Below are positions 1 through 7,742 of a DNA stretch of 64,000 nt, piece by piece. Both the position numbers and the translations under genes were made by a program. The DNA comes from Actinopolymorpha cephalotaxi (GTDB lineage Bacteria; Actinomycetota; Actinomycetes; Propionibacteriales; Actinopolymorphaceae), in the NCBI RefSeq assembly GCF_013408535.1, contig NZ_JACBZA010000001.1:434001-498000 (forward strand), given 5' to 3'. The notes under the pieces were generated by a model. The model was not told where the DNA came from, ran no database searches, and saw only the letters and a program-made list of their open reading frames with translations. How positions within the stretch are numbered: the first letter of the stretch is position 1; every line of letters starts with the position of its first letter.

Positions 1-315
1 CCCGGCTACCTGGCCGGTGACGAGGTGGAGCGCGCGTTCGAACTGGTCGCGTCCGGATACCGCCTCGCCTCGAGCCTGCATGCCGACTCGGTCGCCGAGG
101 TGTTCGACGTACTCGCCCACAACGGGATCGCCGCCGACGCCGCGGCCGGAATTCGTTACCTGGTGAAGGTTCGCGGGCTTGGAGATCTCGGCGACCCCTC
201 CACCCGGCGGGTCGTCGAGCACATCAACGAGGTCACCGGGCTCGGTGCCGACGGCCCGGCGTACTCCGTGCTGTACGAGTGGGCTTCGCAAGCCACCTCG
301 CGCACCGCTCCCTGA
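1..315 (+). CDS. C-terminal part of an unrecognised protein (5' end outside window)
   Basis: The reading frame is open from base 1 and ends with TGA at 313-315, so at least 104 codons belong to a gene that begins upstream. The visible part has a segment reading ASSLHADSVAEVFDVL followed by a mixed alpha/beta tail. A small-residue plus LHADS stretch near a helix resembles the region after the P-loop core in type II/IV secretion-type ATPases, but no Walker motif is inside the window, so this is only a weak suggestion. No signal peptide or membrane segment is visible. It is the first of two plus-strand ORFs; the next lies in another frame 148 bases downstream. Confidence 0.6.
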   Translation, partial: PGYLAGDEVERAFELVASGYRLASSLHADSVAEVFDVLAHNGIAADAAAGIRYLVKVRGLGDLGDPSTRRVVEHINEVTGLGADGPAYSVLYEWASQATSRTAP

Positions 316-463
316 CCGGGGATCCCTGCGGGCAATTCGCGCGGCGCGCCGGCACCACCGATGACCGGGCCACTCCTGGACGGGTGATTCCGGGAGAGCT
401 ACCCGCAGGAACCAGGCTGTTCGCCGTCGCCGCGACGCCGAGACGCCGTCCGGGCAGCTCACG

Positions 464-1042
464 GTGTCGGCGACCTCCGGCAACCAGCGGGTGCTCCCCG
501 ACACCGGGATCGCCTTCGCCGGGAGCGGTGCCAACCGCACGTTGACAGTACCTACCAACCCGCAGGCGTACGGAACCACGGTCGTCACGGTGCGGGTCGG
601 TGACGGCGCCCTGACCGGCACAGCCACGGTCACCGTCATCACCGGCCGCGCCGGAACCGACCACATCACCGGCACCGACGAACCCGACCTCATCTTCACC
701 CGTGACGGCAACGATCTCGTCGACGCCCGCGGAGGGATCGACCTGGTCGCGGCGGGTGGAGGAAACGACGTGGTGCTCGCCGATGCCGGTGACGACACCG
801 CTGACGGTGGTCTGGGTAACGACGCCCTCGTCGGAGGCGCGGGAAACGACGTACTCCAGGGTGGTGCCGGTAGTGACGGTCTGGCCGGCGGGCTCGGCGA
901 CGACGTACTCCAGGGTGGCGCCGGCTCGGATCTCCTGGCCGGCGGACGCGGTGCCGACTCCTTCTCCGGCGGCACGGGCACCGACATCGCCGTCGACTTC
1001 CGCGCCGGGGAAGCCGACACCAAGGACGCCACCATCCCCTGA
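464..1042 (+). pseudogene. RTX (haemolysin-type calcium-binding) repeat protein fragment, 5'-truncated
   Basis: From about residue 65 the product is a run of glycine/aspartate nonapeptides of GGxGxDxLx type (GGAGNDVLQ, GGAGSDLLA and so on), the calcium-binding RTX beta-roll of secreted proteins. Before it sits the end of an Ig/cadherin-like module (SGANRTLTV...VTVRVGDG). The similarity continues in frame upstream of the only plausible start, the GTG at 464: codons from about 434 read DAETPSGQLTVSATSGN, which is how such modules begin. The start therefore falls inside a domain, there is no signal peptide, and no in-frame ATG/GTG with a Shine-Dalgarno precedes it. I read it as the 3' remnant of a larger secreted adhesin-like gene. 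A short expressed protein is the alternative. Confidence 0.6.
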
Positions 1043-1070
1043 CCGTTACGCGTCGCGTTGTCGGTGGGTC

Positions 1071-1838
1071 TTACGGGCGGGTCGCCTGGACGAAGGTGAT
1101 CCGCCCGAACCTGTGATCGAGGTGTTCGACCTCGCGGGCGTCGGCGAACCCGGCGTCGAGGAGGAGCGTGACGAGGCCGTTGTCGAAGTTGCGGGAGACG
1201 ACGGGGCTGGTCGCGACCCGCGAGCGGATCATGCGGACCAGGCCGGGGAGGTGCCGGAGCGCATGGCCGCGGCCGTGGCTGTGCGCGTCGTGGTGAGCAT
1301 GATCGGCGGCGGCGCCGTCGGCACCGGACGCCGGGCCGCCGAAGTCGACGACGGTGACCTTGCCTCCCGGCCGGAGTGCGCGCAGCGCGTCCTTCGCGAA
1401 CCCCACCCGTCCGTCGTTGTCGACGTGGTGCAGCGCCAGCGACGAGACGACGTGGTCGAGGGTGGCATCCTCGACCGGAATCCGGTCGGCGTATCCCTGG
1501 GTGAGGGTCAGGGACACGCCGCGCCGCAGCGCCTTGCGGGCGGCCCGGCGAAGTGCGTCGTCGTCCGGATCGAGGCCGGTAACGCGGGCGCCCGGTTGTG
1601 CCGCGAGGACCGCGAGCGACAGGTTGCCGGTTCCGCACCCGACGTCGACCACGGTCTGGCCGGGCGTGATACCGGCGATTTGGGCGACGCGTTCGTGCAG
1701 CCGCCGGACGTCGGCCACCCGGCTGAAGAGATCGTAGAAGGGGAGGAGCCAGGTCTTTCCCGCTCCCGGCAGGAACGGGCGGCCGTGGTCCTCCGGCGCG
1801 CGCTGGTCGATGATGCGTACGTTGGTCCCGGATGTCAT
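1071..1838 (-). CDS. class I SAM-dependent methyltransferase
   Basis: 255 residues. The SAM-binding motif I is VVDVGCGTGNLSLAV at residues 63-77, followed by GLDPDDDALRRA (acidic end of strand 2) and later VVSSLALHHVD (motif IV region) and LRPGGKVTVVDFG. This is the standard Rossmann methyltransferase of the UbiE/Methyltransf_11/25 type; the substrate cannot be read. A His-rich stretch (HAHHDAHSHGRGH) lies near residues 182-194. The ATG at 1838 is preceded by GGGAG at good spacing. It is divergent from the AraC-type gene at 1953, with 114 bases between the starts, so that regulator may control it. Confidence 0.85.
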   Translation of the reverse strand: MTSGTNVRIIDQRAPEDHGRPFLPGAGKTWLLPFYDLFSRVADVRRLHERVAQIAGITPGQTVVDVGCGTGNLSLAVLAAQPGARVTGLDPDDDALRRAARKALRRGVSLTLTQGYADRIPVEDATLDHVVSSLALHHVDNDGRVGFAKDALRALRPGGKVTVVDFGGPASGADGAAADHAHHDAHSHGRGHALRHLPGLVRMIRSRVATSPVVSRNFDNGLVTLLLDAGFADAREVEHLDHRFGRITFVQATRP

Positions 1839-1893
1839 GGTTGCTCCCTGGCTGCTCGCCCCGCCGGATCAGGCGGGTCCGTACGACGTGGTG

Positions 1894-1920
1894 TTGTCAC
1901 CGTCCAGCCTTGGATATTCT
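1894..1920 (+). promoter_or_regulatory. candidate promoter of the AraC-type gene
   Basis: TTGTCA at 1894-1899 and TATTCT at 1915-1920 resemble -35 and -10 boxes, with a short 15-base spacer. They would start transcription near 1927, 26 bases before the ATG at 1953. It lies in the shared intergenic region with the divergent methyltransferase. Confidence 0.4.
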
Positions 1921-1952
1921 TCGGCTCCAGGACAGGACAGGAGTCGGACGCC

Positions 1953-2888
1953 ATGGCACATCCTTCGGTTCGCACCTCGCCGGGACGGTCCTCGCGCCTG
2001 CGGACGATGCGTTCGGACGGGACGCCCGTCTACCGCTACGAGCTTCGTCCGGGCGTGCCGCCGGTCTCGGTGGAGTGCTTCGACGCCGAGGGTGCGCACG
2101 TGGGTGTTCCACCGGCTCACCGGCACGCGCACGACTTCCTCGTCCTGGTGTACGTCGAGGAGGGCGAGGGTTCGTTCTCCGTCGACGGTACGGACCTGCC
2201 GCTGCGTCCTGGTCAGGTGCACGCGGTGCCGCCGGGCCGGGTGATCGACATATCGGCCGTGATCGCGCTGACCCGCTGCCGCGCATGGTCGGTCGCGTTC
2301 ACACCGGACGCGGTGCCGGCCTTGGCGGCGGTCTCGCCGTTGGCCTGGTCCACCCATCCGCTGCTGGCGATGTTCGCACCCGACGCGGGGCACGGCCTGG
2401 TCGCCGAACCGGACCGGGCCCGATGGTCGGAGTGGCTGGCCGAACTGTCCGACGAGCTTGCCGATCCGCATCGTCTCGGCGCCGGTGAGGTCGTCGCCGG
2501 GCTCCTGACCCGCGTTCTGGTCGCGGCCGCGCGGTTGGCTCCACCGGCATCGGTGGGCGCGCCGGATCCCCTGGTGGAACAGGTCTTCCACCAGATCGAG
2601 GCAACCTTCCGCGATCCCGTCTCGGCCGCGGACATCGCCCGGGCGCTCGGGTACACGCCGGGACATCTCACCACCGTGGTCCGTGAACGCACCGGCCGCC
2701 CGCTGCTCGAATGGGTCACCGAACGGCGCATGACCGAGGTGCGGCGGATGTTGCGGGAGACCGACCTACCGCTCGGCGTGGTGGCCGCACGGACCGGCCT
2801 GCGCGACGCCACCTATCTCGTACGCCGCTTCCGCGACCGCTACGGCATCACCCCCGAGCGGTGGCGTCGCAGCCAGCGCGCCGGTTGA
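1953..2888 (+). CDS. AraC-family transcriptional regulator
   Basis: 311 residues from the ATG at 1953, which has an AGGAG-like site (ACAGGAG) about 9 bases upstream. The frame is open much further upstream, but that part overlaps the opposite-strand methyltransferase and has no recognisable content. The N-terminal third is a cupin sensor (VPPAHRHAHDFLVLVYVEEGEGSF, then LPLRPGQVHAVPPGRV). The last ~100 residues form the two-helix-turn-helix AraC domain (FRDPVSAADIARALGYTPGHLTTVVRERTG ending in a YGITPERWRR-type tail). The ligand is unknown. Target candidates are its own gene and the divergent methyltransferase. Confidence 0.9.
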   Translation: MAHPSVRTSPGRSSRLRTMRSDGTPVYRYELRPGVPPVSVECFDAEGAHVGVPPAHRHAHDFLVLVYVEEGEGSFSVDGTDLPLRPGQVHAVPPGRVIDISAVIALTRCRAWSVAFTPDAVPALAAVSPLAWSTHPLLAMFAPDAGHGLVAEPDRARWSEWLAELSDELADPHRLGAGEVVAGLLTRVLVAAARLAPPASVGAPDPLVEQVFHQIEATFRDPVSAADIARALGYTPGHLTTVVRERTGRPLLEWVTERRMTEVRRMLRETDLPLGVVAARTGLRDATYLVRRFRDRYGITPERWRRSQRAG

Positions 2889-3043
2889 CGGGGCAGGCTT
2901 GTCGGTGGTGCCTCTGCGTTGCGTGTCCTGGCGTTGCATGCGTGTACGACGAGGCGTCGGGCGATGTCGATGCAAGCAGAAATTGACATCGATTCTTCTT
3001 GTGGACAGGCGGTTTCCTGCGAGCGGAAGCCGATCATGTGCGG

Positions 3044-3056
3044 TAGACTCGAACAC
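3044..3056 (+). promoter_or_regulatory. candidate -10 element giving a leaderless transcript
   Basis: TAGACT at 3044-3049 matches the actinobacterial -10 pattern TAnnnT. The expected start of transcription, 7-8 bases downstream, coincides with the ATG at 3057, which lacks a Shine-Dalgarno. This fits a leaderless mRNA for the HNH gene. No convincing -35 is seen at 17-18 bases. Confidence 0.4.
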
Positions 3057-5087
3057 ATGAGCGACGGCGGTGAGTACTTCGGCGGCGATCCGGGTGAGGG
3101 TCCGGGTCGTCGCCGGGTGCTGCCGGGCGGGTTTGCTGATGTGCCGGGTGGGCCGCGGCTTGCGGTGTTGCTGGCGTCGGTGGATCGCGGGGTGTGTAAC
3201 GGGTTTGAGGTGGAGGAGCGGGCCAGGGCGTGGCGGCGGCTGATCGGCTGGGCGGAGGCCGAGTGTCTGGCCGAGGTGAACGAGCTGGCCTTCGCCGAAC
3301 CCGGTATGCCCGATGAGCCGGCGCAGCGCAGTGCCGAGATGGACCCGATGACCCAGGCCGTGCTGGAACCTTTGCTGCGGTGGTCGGGCTACCGCTCCAG
3401 CTGGTATTTGGCGCTGGCCCTCACCGTGCCCCGTCTGCCGCGCACACGTGCGGCGCTGGCGTCCGGTGGGCTGGAGCTGCCCGACGTGCGGGCGATCGTG
3501 GACCGGATCACCGACGCGAAACCCGACCTGTGGGGTGCGGTCGAGGACGCGATCTTCCCGAAGGTGCTGGAACTGCGGGGCGGGTTGTTGCGGGCGAAGG
3601 TGGAGGCGGAGGTCGTGAAAGCCGATCCCGAGGCTGCCGGTAAACGGCACCGCGCCGCGCGGACGGGGCGGAACGTCGCGATCTGGCCGGCTGTCGACGG
3701 TGTCGCCGACCTGGCAATCCGCGGCCTGTCCGCTGATCAGGCCGCGGAGGCGTACGGGTACATCGACGCGATCGCCCGTGCCGTGAAGTCCGCCGGCGAC
3801 CCGCGCAAGCTGAGCCAACTGCGCGCGGACGTCGCCTTCTCCCTGCTCAGTGGTTCCGCCGACCTCGTTGACTGCTCCGCCCCCACAGCCACCGCTGATC
3901 AGGGGGAGTGCACGCAGACGAAGGCTGGGGCACAGAACCCAGCGGCGCAAGGCGAATCTGAGCAAGGCGACCTCGAGCTGGACGACCTCGAGCAGGCCGA
4001 CTCTGGGCAGGAGGACTCTGGGCAGCGGCCTGCGGATGGCGACTCTCCGCAGGAGCGGGCCGACGGCGAGCAGGTCGACGCCGAGCAGCCCGAAGACGAG
4101 CCGCGAGCCGGAGACGACGCCCAGCCCAAGAACGAGCGGGCGCAAAGCCAGACCGAGTGGCCCGAGGCCGAGCCCGAGACCAAGTGGGCGCAGAGCGACA
4201 CTGACCAGGGTGGACCGGGGCGCTGTGCTGTTCACCGGTTCCCCGACCACGACCTGCACGACAGTTGGTGTGAGTGTGGGAACTGTTCTCCGGCACCGGC
4301 CATTTGCAGTGTGTGCGGCGCGGCCGCGACGAACGGGGTCCGAGTCCACGACACCGCCGCCCACGAGGCCGCAGCCCGCACCGCCGAGCCGCCGGGACAC
4401 CCCGACCCACCCGACCCACCCGATCCACTTGATCCACCTGATTCGCAGGCTCCGCCGACAGACAATTCCACACCGCCACCACCGCCGTGGACCTCTTTGC
4501 AGCCGAGCTGGGGTCCGATAAGGACGCGCTCGAAGATTCAGCTGAACGTGCCGTTGACCACGCTGATGGGGCTGTCCACCCGGCCCGGTGAGCTCGGCGG
4601 AGTCGGGCCGATCATCACCGAGGTGGCCCGCCGGATCGTGGCGAACCACCTCGACAACCCCGAAGCCAGATTCAGTGTCGGGGTCACCCATCCGGTGACC
4701 GGGCGGTTACTGCACCTGCATCCGATCCCGGCGAGGTTCCTGCGCGGGCTGCAGGCCGAGCTGGTGCATGCCCGCGACCAGCGGTGTGTGTGGACCACCT
4801 GCCGACGCCCGGCCGCGACGTGTCACCTGGACCACAACACCGAGTACGCCGACGGTGGCGAAACGTCGGTGGACAACATCGCCCCGCTGTGCCCACGCCA
4901 CCACAAGGCCAAGACCGAACGGGACTGGAAACTCAAGCAGACCGGCCCCGGCGAACACACTCTTGCCGACCCGTTCGGCCGACGGTACCGAAGCGCGGCA
5001 CCATCACTCACCGACCCTGTGCCACCCGAGCCGGCCACCACCGGCGCGAGCACAGGGACGATCGAGGATGACCTGCCGCCGTTCTGA
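3057..5087 (+). CDS. DUF222 / HNH endonuclease domain protein (13E12 repeat family type)
   Basis: 676 residues from the ATG at 3057; an in-frame ATG at 3036 is the alternative start. The first ~250 residues are the helical DUF222 region. Around residues 285-400 there is a long acidic, Q/E/D-rich low-complexity insertion, then a Pro-rich segment. The C-terminus carries the HNH motif: CVWTTCRRPAATCHLDH, then a DGGETSVDNIAPLCPRHHKAK stretch with the metal-binding histidines. Such proteins occur in many copies in actinobacterial genomes; whether they are active nucleases is not generally established. The acidic insertion is unusually long and is probably disordered. The gene ends at a strong hairpin shared with the convergent operon. 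Confidence 0.88.
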   Translation: MSDGGEYFGGDPGEGPGRRRVLPGGFADVPGGPRLAVLLASVDRGVCNGFEVEERARAWRRLIGWAEAECLAEVNELAFAEPGMPDEPAQRSAEMDPMTQAVLEPLLRWSGYRSSWYLALALTVPRLPRTRAALASGGLELPDVRAIVDRITDAKPDLWGAVEDAIFPKVLELRGGLLRAKVEAEVVKADPEAAGKRHRAARTGRNVAIWPAVDGVADLAIRGLSADQAAEAYGYIDAIARAVKSAGDPRKLSQLRADVAFSLLSGSADLVDCSAPTATADQGECTQTKAGAQNPAAQGESEQGDLELDDLEQADSGQEDSGQRPADGDSPQERADGEQVDAEQPEDEPRAGDDAQPKNERAQSQTEWPEAEPETKWAQSDTDQGGPGRCAVHRFPDHDLHDSWCECGNCSPAPAICSVCGAAATNGVRVHDTAAHEAAARTAEPPGHPDPPDPPDPLDPPDSQAPPTDNSTPPPPPWTSLQPSWGPIRTRSKIQLNVPLTTLMGLSTRPGELGGVGPIITEVARRIVANHLDNPEARFSVGVTHPVTGRLLHLHPIPARFLRGLQAELVHARDQRCVWTTCRRPAATCHLDHNTEYADGGETSVDNIAPLCPRHHKAKTERDWKLKQTGPGEHTLADPFGRRYRSAAPSLTDPVPPEPATTGASTGTIEDDLPPF

Positions 5088-5097
5088 GGAAGACGAA

Positions 5098-5139
5098 CGG
5101 CGCGTGGATCCACTCGACATGAGTGACATCCACGCGCCG
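5098..5139. terminator. bidirectional hairpin terminator
   Basis: A perfect 12-base stem, CGGCGCGTGGAT (5098-5109) with ATCCACGCGCCG (5128-5139), encloses a second 5-base stem, CACTC/GAGTG (5111-5115/5121-5125). It lies between two convergent genes. There is no T-run, as is common in high-GC actinobacteria. Confidence 0.75.
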
Positions 5140-5181
5140 TACGTTCAGGCGAAACGCGAAGTGGTCTTGGTGCACAGACCT

Positions 5182-5835
5182 CTATCGCGTACGCGACCTC
5201 GCATCGTCCTTGACGTTCTGCGCCGAGGACTGACCTTCGTCCCTTACCTGGCGTACGCCTTCCTCGGCGGTGCTGCGAACTTCCTGGGCAGCTTCGGTGG
5301 CGTGTTCGCGGAGGTCCTGGCTGACGTCCTGGCCGACGGACTTCGCTTCCTCCACCAGCGGTTGGCCCTTCTCCTTGGCGGTTTCCACCACCTGCCGGGC
5401 CACCCGGGTTTCCTTCTGGGTGGCCGGCAACAAAGAGCCGATCAGGGCGCCGGCCCCGAACGCGATCAGCCCGACCGCCAACGGGTTGCCCTCGGTCCGC
5501 TCCTGCACCGTGTGGGCAGCGCCGTGCGCGGTGCTGGACACCGTGTCGACGGCGCCGGAGGCCGCGTCACTGGCCGTGCTTCCGACCTGTGATGCGCGGT
5601 CGCTCACGGACCCGCCCGCATTGCTGGTCGCGTGACCCGCAACGCCGCGGACGTCGTGCGCCGTCCCCATGAACCGGTCGCGCACCCGACCGAACCGGCC
5701 GCGTACGGCTTCCTTGCGGCGTTCGACCACCCGACTCGGACTCACCTTGTCGGTCAGAGCGTCGAGGTTGCGCGAGAGGTCCTCACGCGTGTCGGCGATC
5801 TGGTCGGTCAACTGCCCCTCTGTGCTTTGGCCCAT
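5182..5835 (-). CDS. DUF3618-type membrane-anchored stress protein
   Basis: 217 residues. The N-terminus (QLTDQIADTREDLSRNLDALTDKVSPSRVVERRK, residues ~8-41) is the DUF3618 signature: a polar helix pair followed by Arg/Lys-rich sequence. A short hydrophobic segment (PLAVGLIAFGAGALIGSLLP, ~residue 120) probably anchors it in the membrane, and the remaining C-terminus is a long Ala/Glu/Gln-rich helix likely to be coiled coil. The ATG at 5835 has GGAGG 7 bases upstream, inside the end of the preceding gene (28-base overlap). It is third in an operon with the holin-like and Ala-rich genes. Proteins of this kind are usually tied to envelope stress, but their function is unknown. Confidence 0.8.
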   Translation of the reverse strand: MGQSTEGQLTDQIADTREDLSRNLDALTDKVSPSRVVERRKEAVRGRFGRVRDRFMGTAHDVRGVAGHATSNAGGSVSDRASQVGSTASDAASGAVDTVSSTAHGAAHTVQERTEGNPLAVGLIAFGAGALIGSLLPATQKETRVARQVVETAKEKGQPLVEEAKSVGQDVSQDLREHATEAAQEVRSTAEEGVRQVRDEGQSSAQNVKDDARSRTR

Positions 5836-6257
5836 TGCACGTCCTCCTTCAGGGTGCGCTGTGTCGCCTCCAGGGGAGGCATGGGCTGCTTGAGTTCCTT
5901 CTTGCCGCGGGTGGCGAGCACGGCGGCGACGACGCCCCAGATGACGGCGACGATGAGCGCCGCCAGGCCGATGGGCATCCAGTTGTCGAGTACGAACATC
6001 AACGCCAGCGACGCGAACACGAGCGCGAGCAGGCCGGTGACACCGGCACCTCCGAGGAGGCCCGCGCCCTTGCCGGCATGAGTCGCCTCCCGCTTCAGTT
6101 CCGTCTTCGCGAGGTCGAGCTCCGCGCGTACCAACGTGGTCAGGTCGCCGGCGATCGCCCCCACGATCTCGCCGAGCGAACGGTTGTCCGACGGCCTCTC
6201 ACCACCGGTCGTCGCGTGGTAGGAATCGGATGGGCTGAACGGTTCCGTGCCGCTCAC
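5808..6257 (-). CDS. phage holin family protein (DUF1469-like / holin superfamily 6)
   Basis: 149 residues from a GTG start at 6257. Two hydrophobic segments (GLLGGAGVTGLLALVFASLALMF, then IGLAALIVAVIWGVVAAVLA) form a membrane hairpin after a polar helix (LTTLVRAELDLAKTELKRE). This arrangement and length are typical of PF07332 proteins, which despite the name are mostly chromosomal and found with DUF3618 proteins. The start overlaps the upstream stop by GTGA and the end overlaps the DUF3618 start, so the three genes are translationally coupled. Nothing points to a phage. Confidence 0.82.
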   Translation of the reverse strand: MSGTEPFSPSDSYHATTGGERPSDNRSLGEIVGAIAGDLTTLVRAELDLAKTELKREATHAGKGAGLLGGAGVTGLLALVFASLALMFVLDNWMPIGLAALIVAVIWGVVAAVLATRGKKELKQPMPPLEATQRTLKEDVQWAKAQRGS

Positions 6258-7156
6258 GGCGCCTCCCCGGTGGTTCCGCGCCGGTCGGCGATCCGGCCGC
6301 TACCGGGCGTCTGCTCGGCGGGCGGGGCGTACTCGTCCGACGCGGGGTCCAGCGGAGCGACCCCACCCGAGCCTCCCGAGCCCGCGCCCGTACGCGGAGG
6401 TGCGTACGGGTTCTCCTGCTCGGACCAGCCGGGTCCGGCGGCCGGAGCGGTGGTGCCGCCGCTGTAGCCGGTGGTGCTCGTCGGGTCGGCGGTGCTGGAG
6501 GTTTCGTACTGGCTGCTCGGCCCGTAGTTGGCCGCGGCGTCTCCGACCGTGTTCGAGTCGGTGGCTCCGGGCCTGGTGTAACCGCCCACTCCGCCGTCGT
6601 AGCCGGAGGTGGAACCTGCCGAGCCGCTGGTGCTGTGCGCACCATCTGAGTTGTTGTTGGCTTCCTTGGCGCCGCGGGTCAGCCGGCCTGCCACCACACC
6701 GGCCGCGAGTGCGCCCGCGAGGAACGTGCCCGGCCGCCGGCGCGCGAAGCGGCGGACCTCGTCGAGGAGTTCGGCCGGCTCACGGCCGTCGATCCGCGAG
6801 CTGAACTCACGTACTCGACCGGCGACCTGCCGGGCGACTTCGTGGGCAAGCCCTCCGTTGCCGTCCTGGCCGCTCGCCATCTTCTCGACGTCGTCGCTGA
6901 AGTTCTGCAACGTGCCGACCAGTCGGTCCCGCTGTAGGCGGGACTGTTCGTCCACCTGTCCGCGTACGTCGTGGAGGAGGTTTCTGGCCTGGTGCTGAGC
7001 TTCCGACGCGACCTGCTGCGCCTGGTCCTTGGCAACCCCGGCGACGCGGGAACCCTCCTGTGCGGCGTTCCCCGCGACCTGCCGTGCCTGCTCCTTGCCA
7101 TCGCTGGCGCCTGTCGGCTCCGAACCGGCCGGGCCACCGTAGCTAGGGGTCGACAT
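6254..7156 (-). CDS. Ala/Gln-rich helical protein with one membrane segment, first gene of stress operon
   Basis: 300 residues. Residues ~20-65 (KEQARQVAGNAAQEGSRVAG followed by QQVASEAQHQARN) look like the amphipathic repeats of LEA- or apolipoprotein-like proteins. A conserved-looking block, DEVRRFARRRPGTFLAGALAAGVVAGRL (~residues 145-172), holds a short membrane segment. The last 120 residues are Gly/Ser/Thr/Tyr-rich and probably disordered. The ATG at 7156 has GGAGGAA 5 bases upstream. It leads the operon with the holin-like and DUF3618 genes. Similar actinobacterial operons are known in general and are thought to act at the envelope; no enzymatic function is visible. Confidence 0.75.
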   Translation of the reverse strand: MSTPSYGGPAGSEPTGASDGKEQARQVAGNAAQEGSRVAGVAKDQAQQVASEAQHQARNLLHDVRGQVDEQSRLQRDRLVGTLQNFSDDVEKMASGQDGNGGLAHEVARQVAGRVREFSSRIDGREPAELLDEVRRFARRRPGTFLAGALAAGVVAGRLTRGAKEANNNSDGAHSTSGSAGSTSGYDGGVGGYTRPGATDSNTVGDAAANYGPSSQYETSSTADPTSTTGYSGGTTAPAAGPGWSEQENPYAPPRTGAGSGGSGGVAPLDPASDEYAPPAEQTPGSGRIADRRGTTGEAP

Positions 7157-7219
7157 GCTTCCTCCAACTGTCGTAGGTGCGAAGGGCCGAGAAGGCCCTC
7201 GGTCGCATGTCGTGCTGGC

Positions 7220-7244
7220 CTACCCCGGTTCGGTGCCTTAACAC
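7220..7244 (-). promoter_or_regulatory. candidate sigma-B/F-type stress promoter
   Basis: Reading the minus strand, GTGTTA (7244-7239), a 13-base spacer and GGGTAG (7225-7220) resemble the actinobacterial general-stress promoter pattern (GTTT..., then GGGTAT). It lies 63 bases upstream of the ATG at 7156. A 6-base hairpin (AGGGCC/GGCCCT, 7183-7199) sits in the leader. Confidence 0.45.
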
Positions 7245-7301
7245 GTAAGGCTGAGGCCGGGTCGTCGCGCGTGCTGTCCGGCCTGGTCAGTCCACGGGGT
7301 G

Positions 7302-7742
7302 CTACGGCAGGTGGCGGGCGAAGCGCTGGGCGAGTTCGCGACGGGGCTCGACGGGCTGGACGGCACCGCTCCAGGCGTCGCTCGCCGGCGTCCACGTCGC
7401 CATCTGCTCGACGGTCCGCGGCGCGACGTGGAAGTGCACGTGCGGCACGGTCTGGTTGGCGACGATCCCGTTGTTCTGGAAGACGTTCAGACCGTCTGGC
7501 CGCAGTTCGGACGTGATGGCTGTTGCGAGTTGACGAATCATGGTCATGACCGCGGAGGCCTCGTCGTCCCGGAGATCGGCGAGCAGCGGCACATGCCGCT
7601 TCGGAATGACGTACGAGTAACCGTCCAGCCGGTCGTCGCGGACGAACGACAGAGCCAGGTCGTTCTCCGCGATGACGGCACTCGGGCAGTCCTGGCCTCC
7701 CAGTGACCTGAGTGAGCCGCAAGAGGTGGCTCGTGCGATCAG
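7302..7742 (-). CDS. HIT-family protein
   Basis: 146 residues if read from the CTG at 7742, which overlaps the DsbA stop as CTGA. No ATG, GTG or TTG in this frame gives a full-length domain, and further upstream the frame only antisenses or overlaps the DsbA gene, so I prefer this rare start. The catalytic histidine triad is VPHVHFHVAP (HxHxH), preceded by GLNVFQNNG, as in nucleotide hydrolases and transferases of the HINT/FHIT group. VIPKRHVPLLADL is also typical. The length fits the family. It is probably co-transcribed with the DsbA-like gene. The substrate is unknown. Confidence 0.78.
   Translation of the reverse strand: MIARATSCGSLRSLGGQDCPSAVIAENDLALSFVRDDRLDGYSYVIPKRHVPLLADLRDDEASAVMTMIRQLATAITSELRPDGLNVFQNNGIVANQTVPHVHFHVAPRTVEQMATWTPASDAWSGAVQPVEPRRELAQRFARHLP

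Noticed and set aside
702-1952. Upstream extension of the AraC-type gene
   Set aside because: The frame is open but overlaps the opposite-strand methyltransferase and the RTX ORF; the ATG at 1953 has a ribosome-binding site and starts the family-length protein.
2766-4691. Long open frame on the minus strand opposite the HNH gene
   Set aside because: Its product is Arg/Pro/Leu-rich with no domain, and the plus strand carries a clear DUF222/HNH protein. High GC produces such antisense frames.
5808-6257. Prophage holin
   Set aside because: No other phage gene is nearby; the gene is part of a chromosomal DUF3618 operon.
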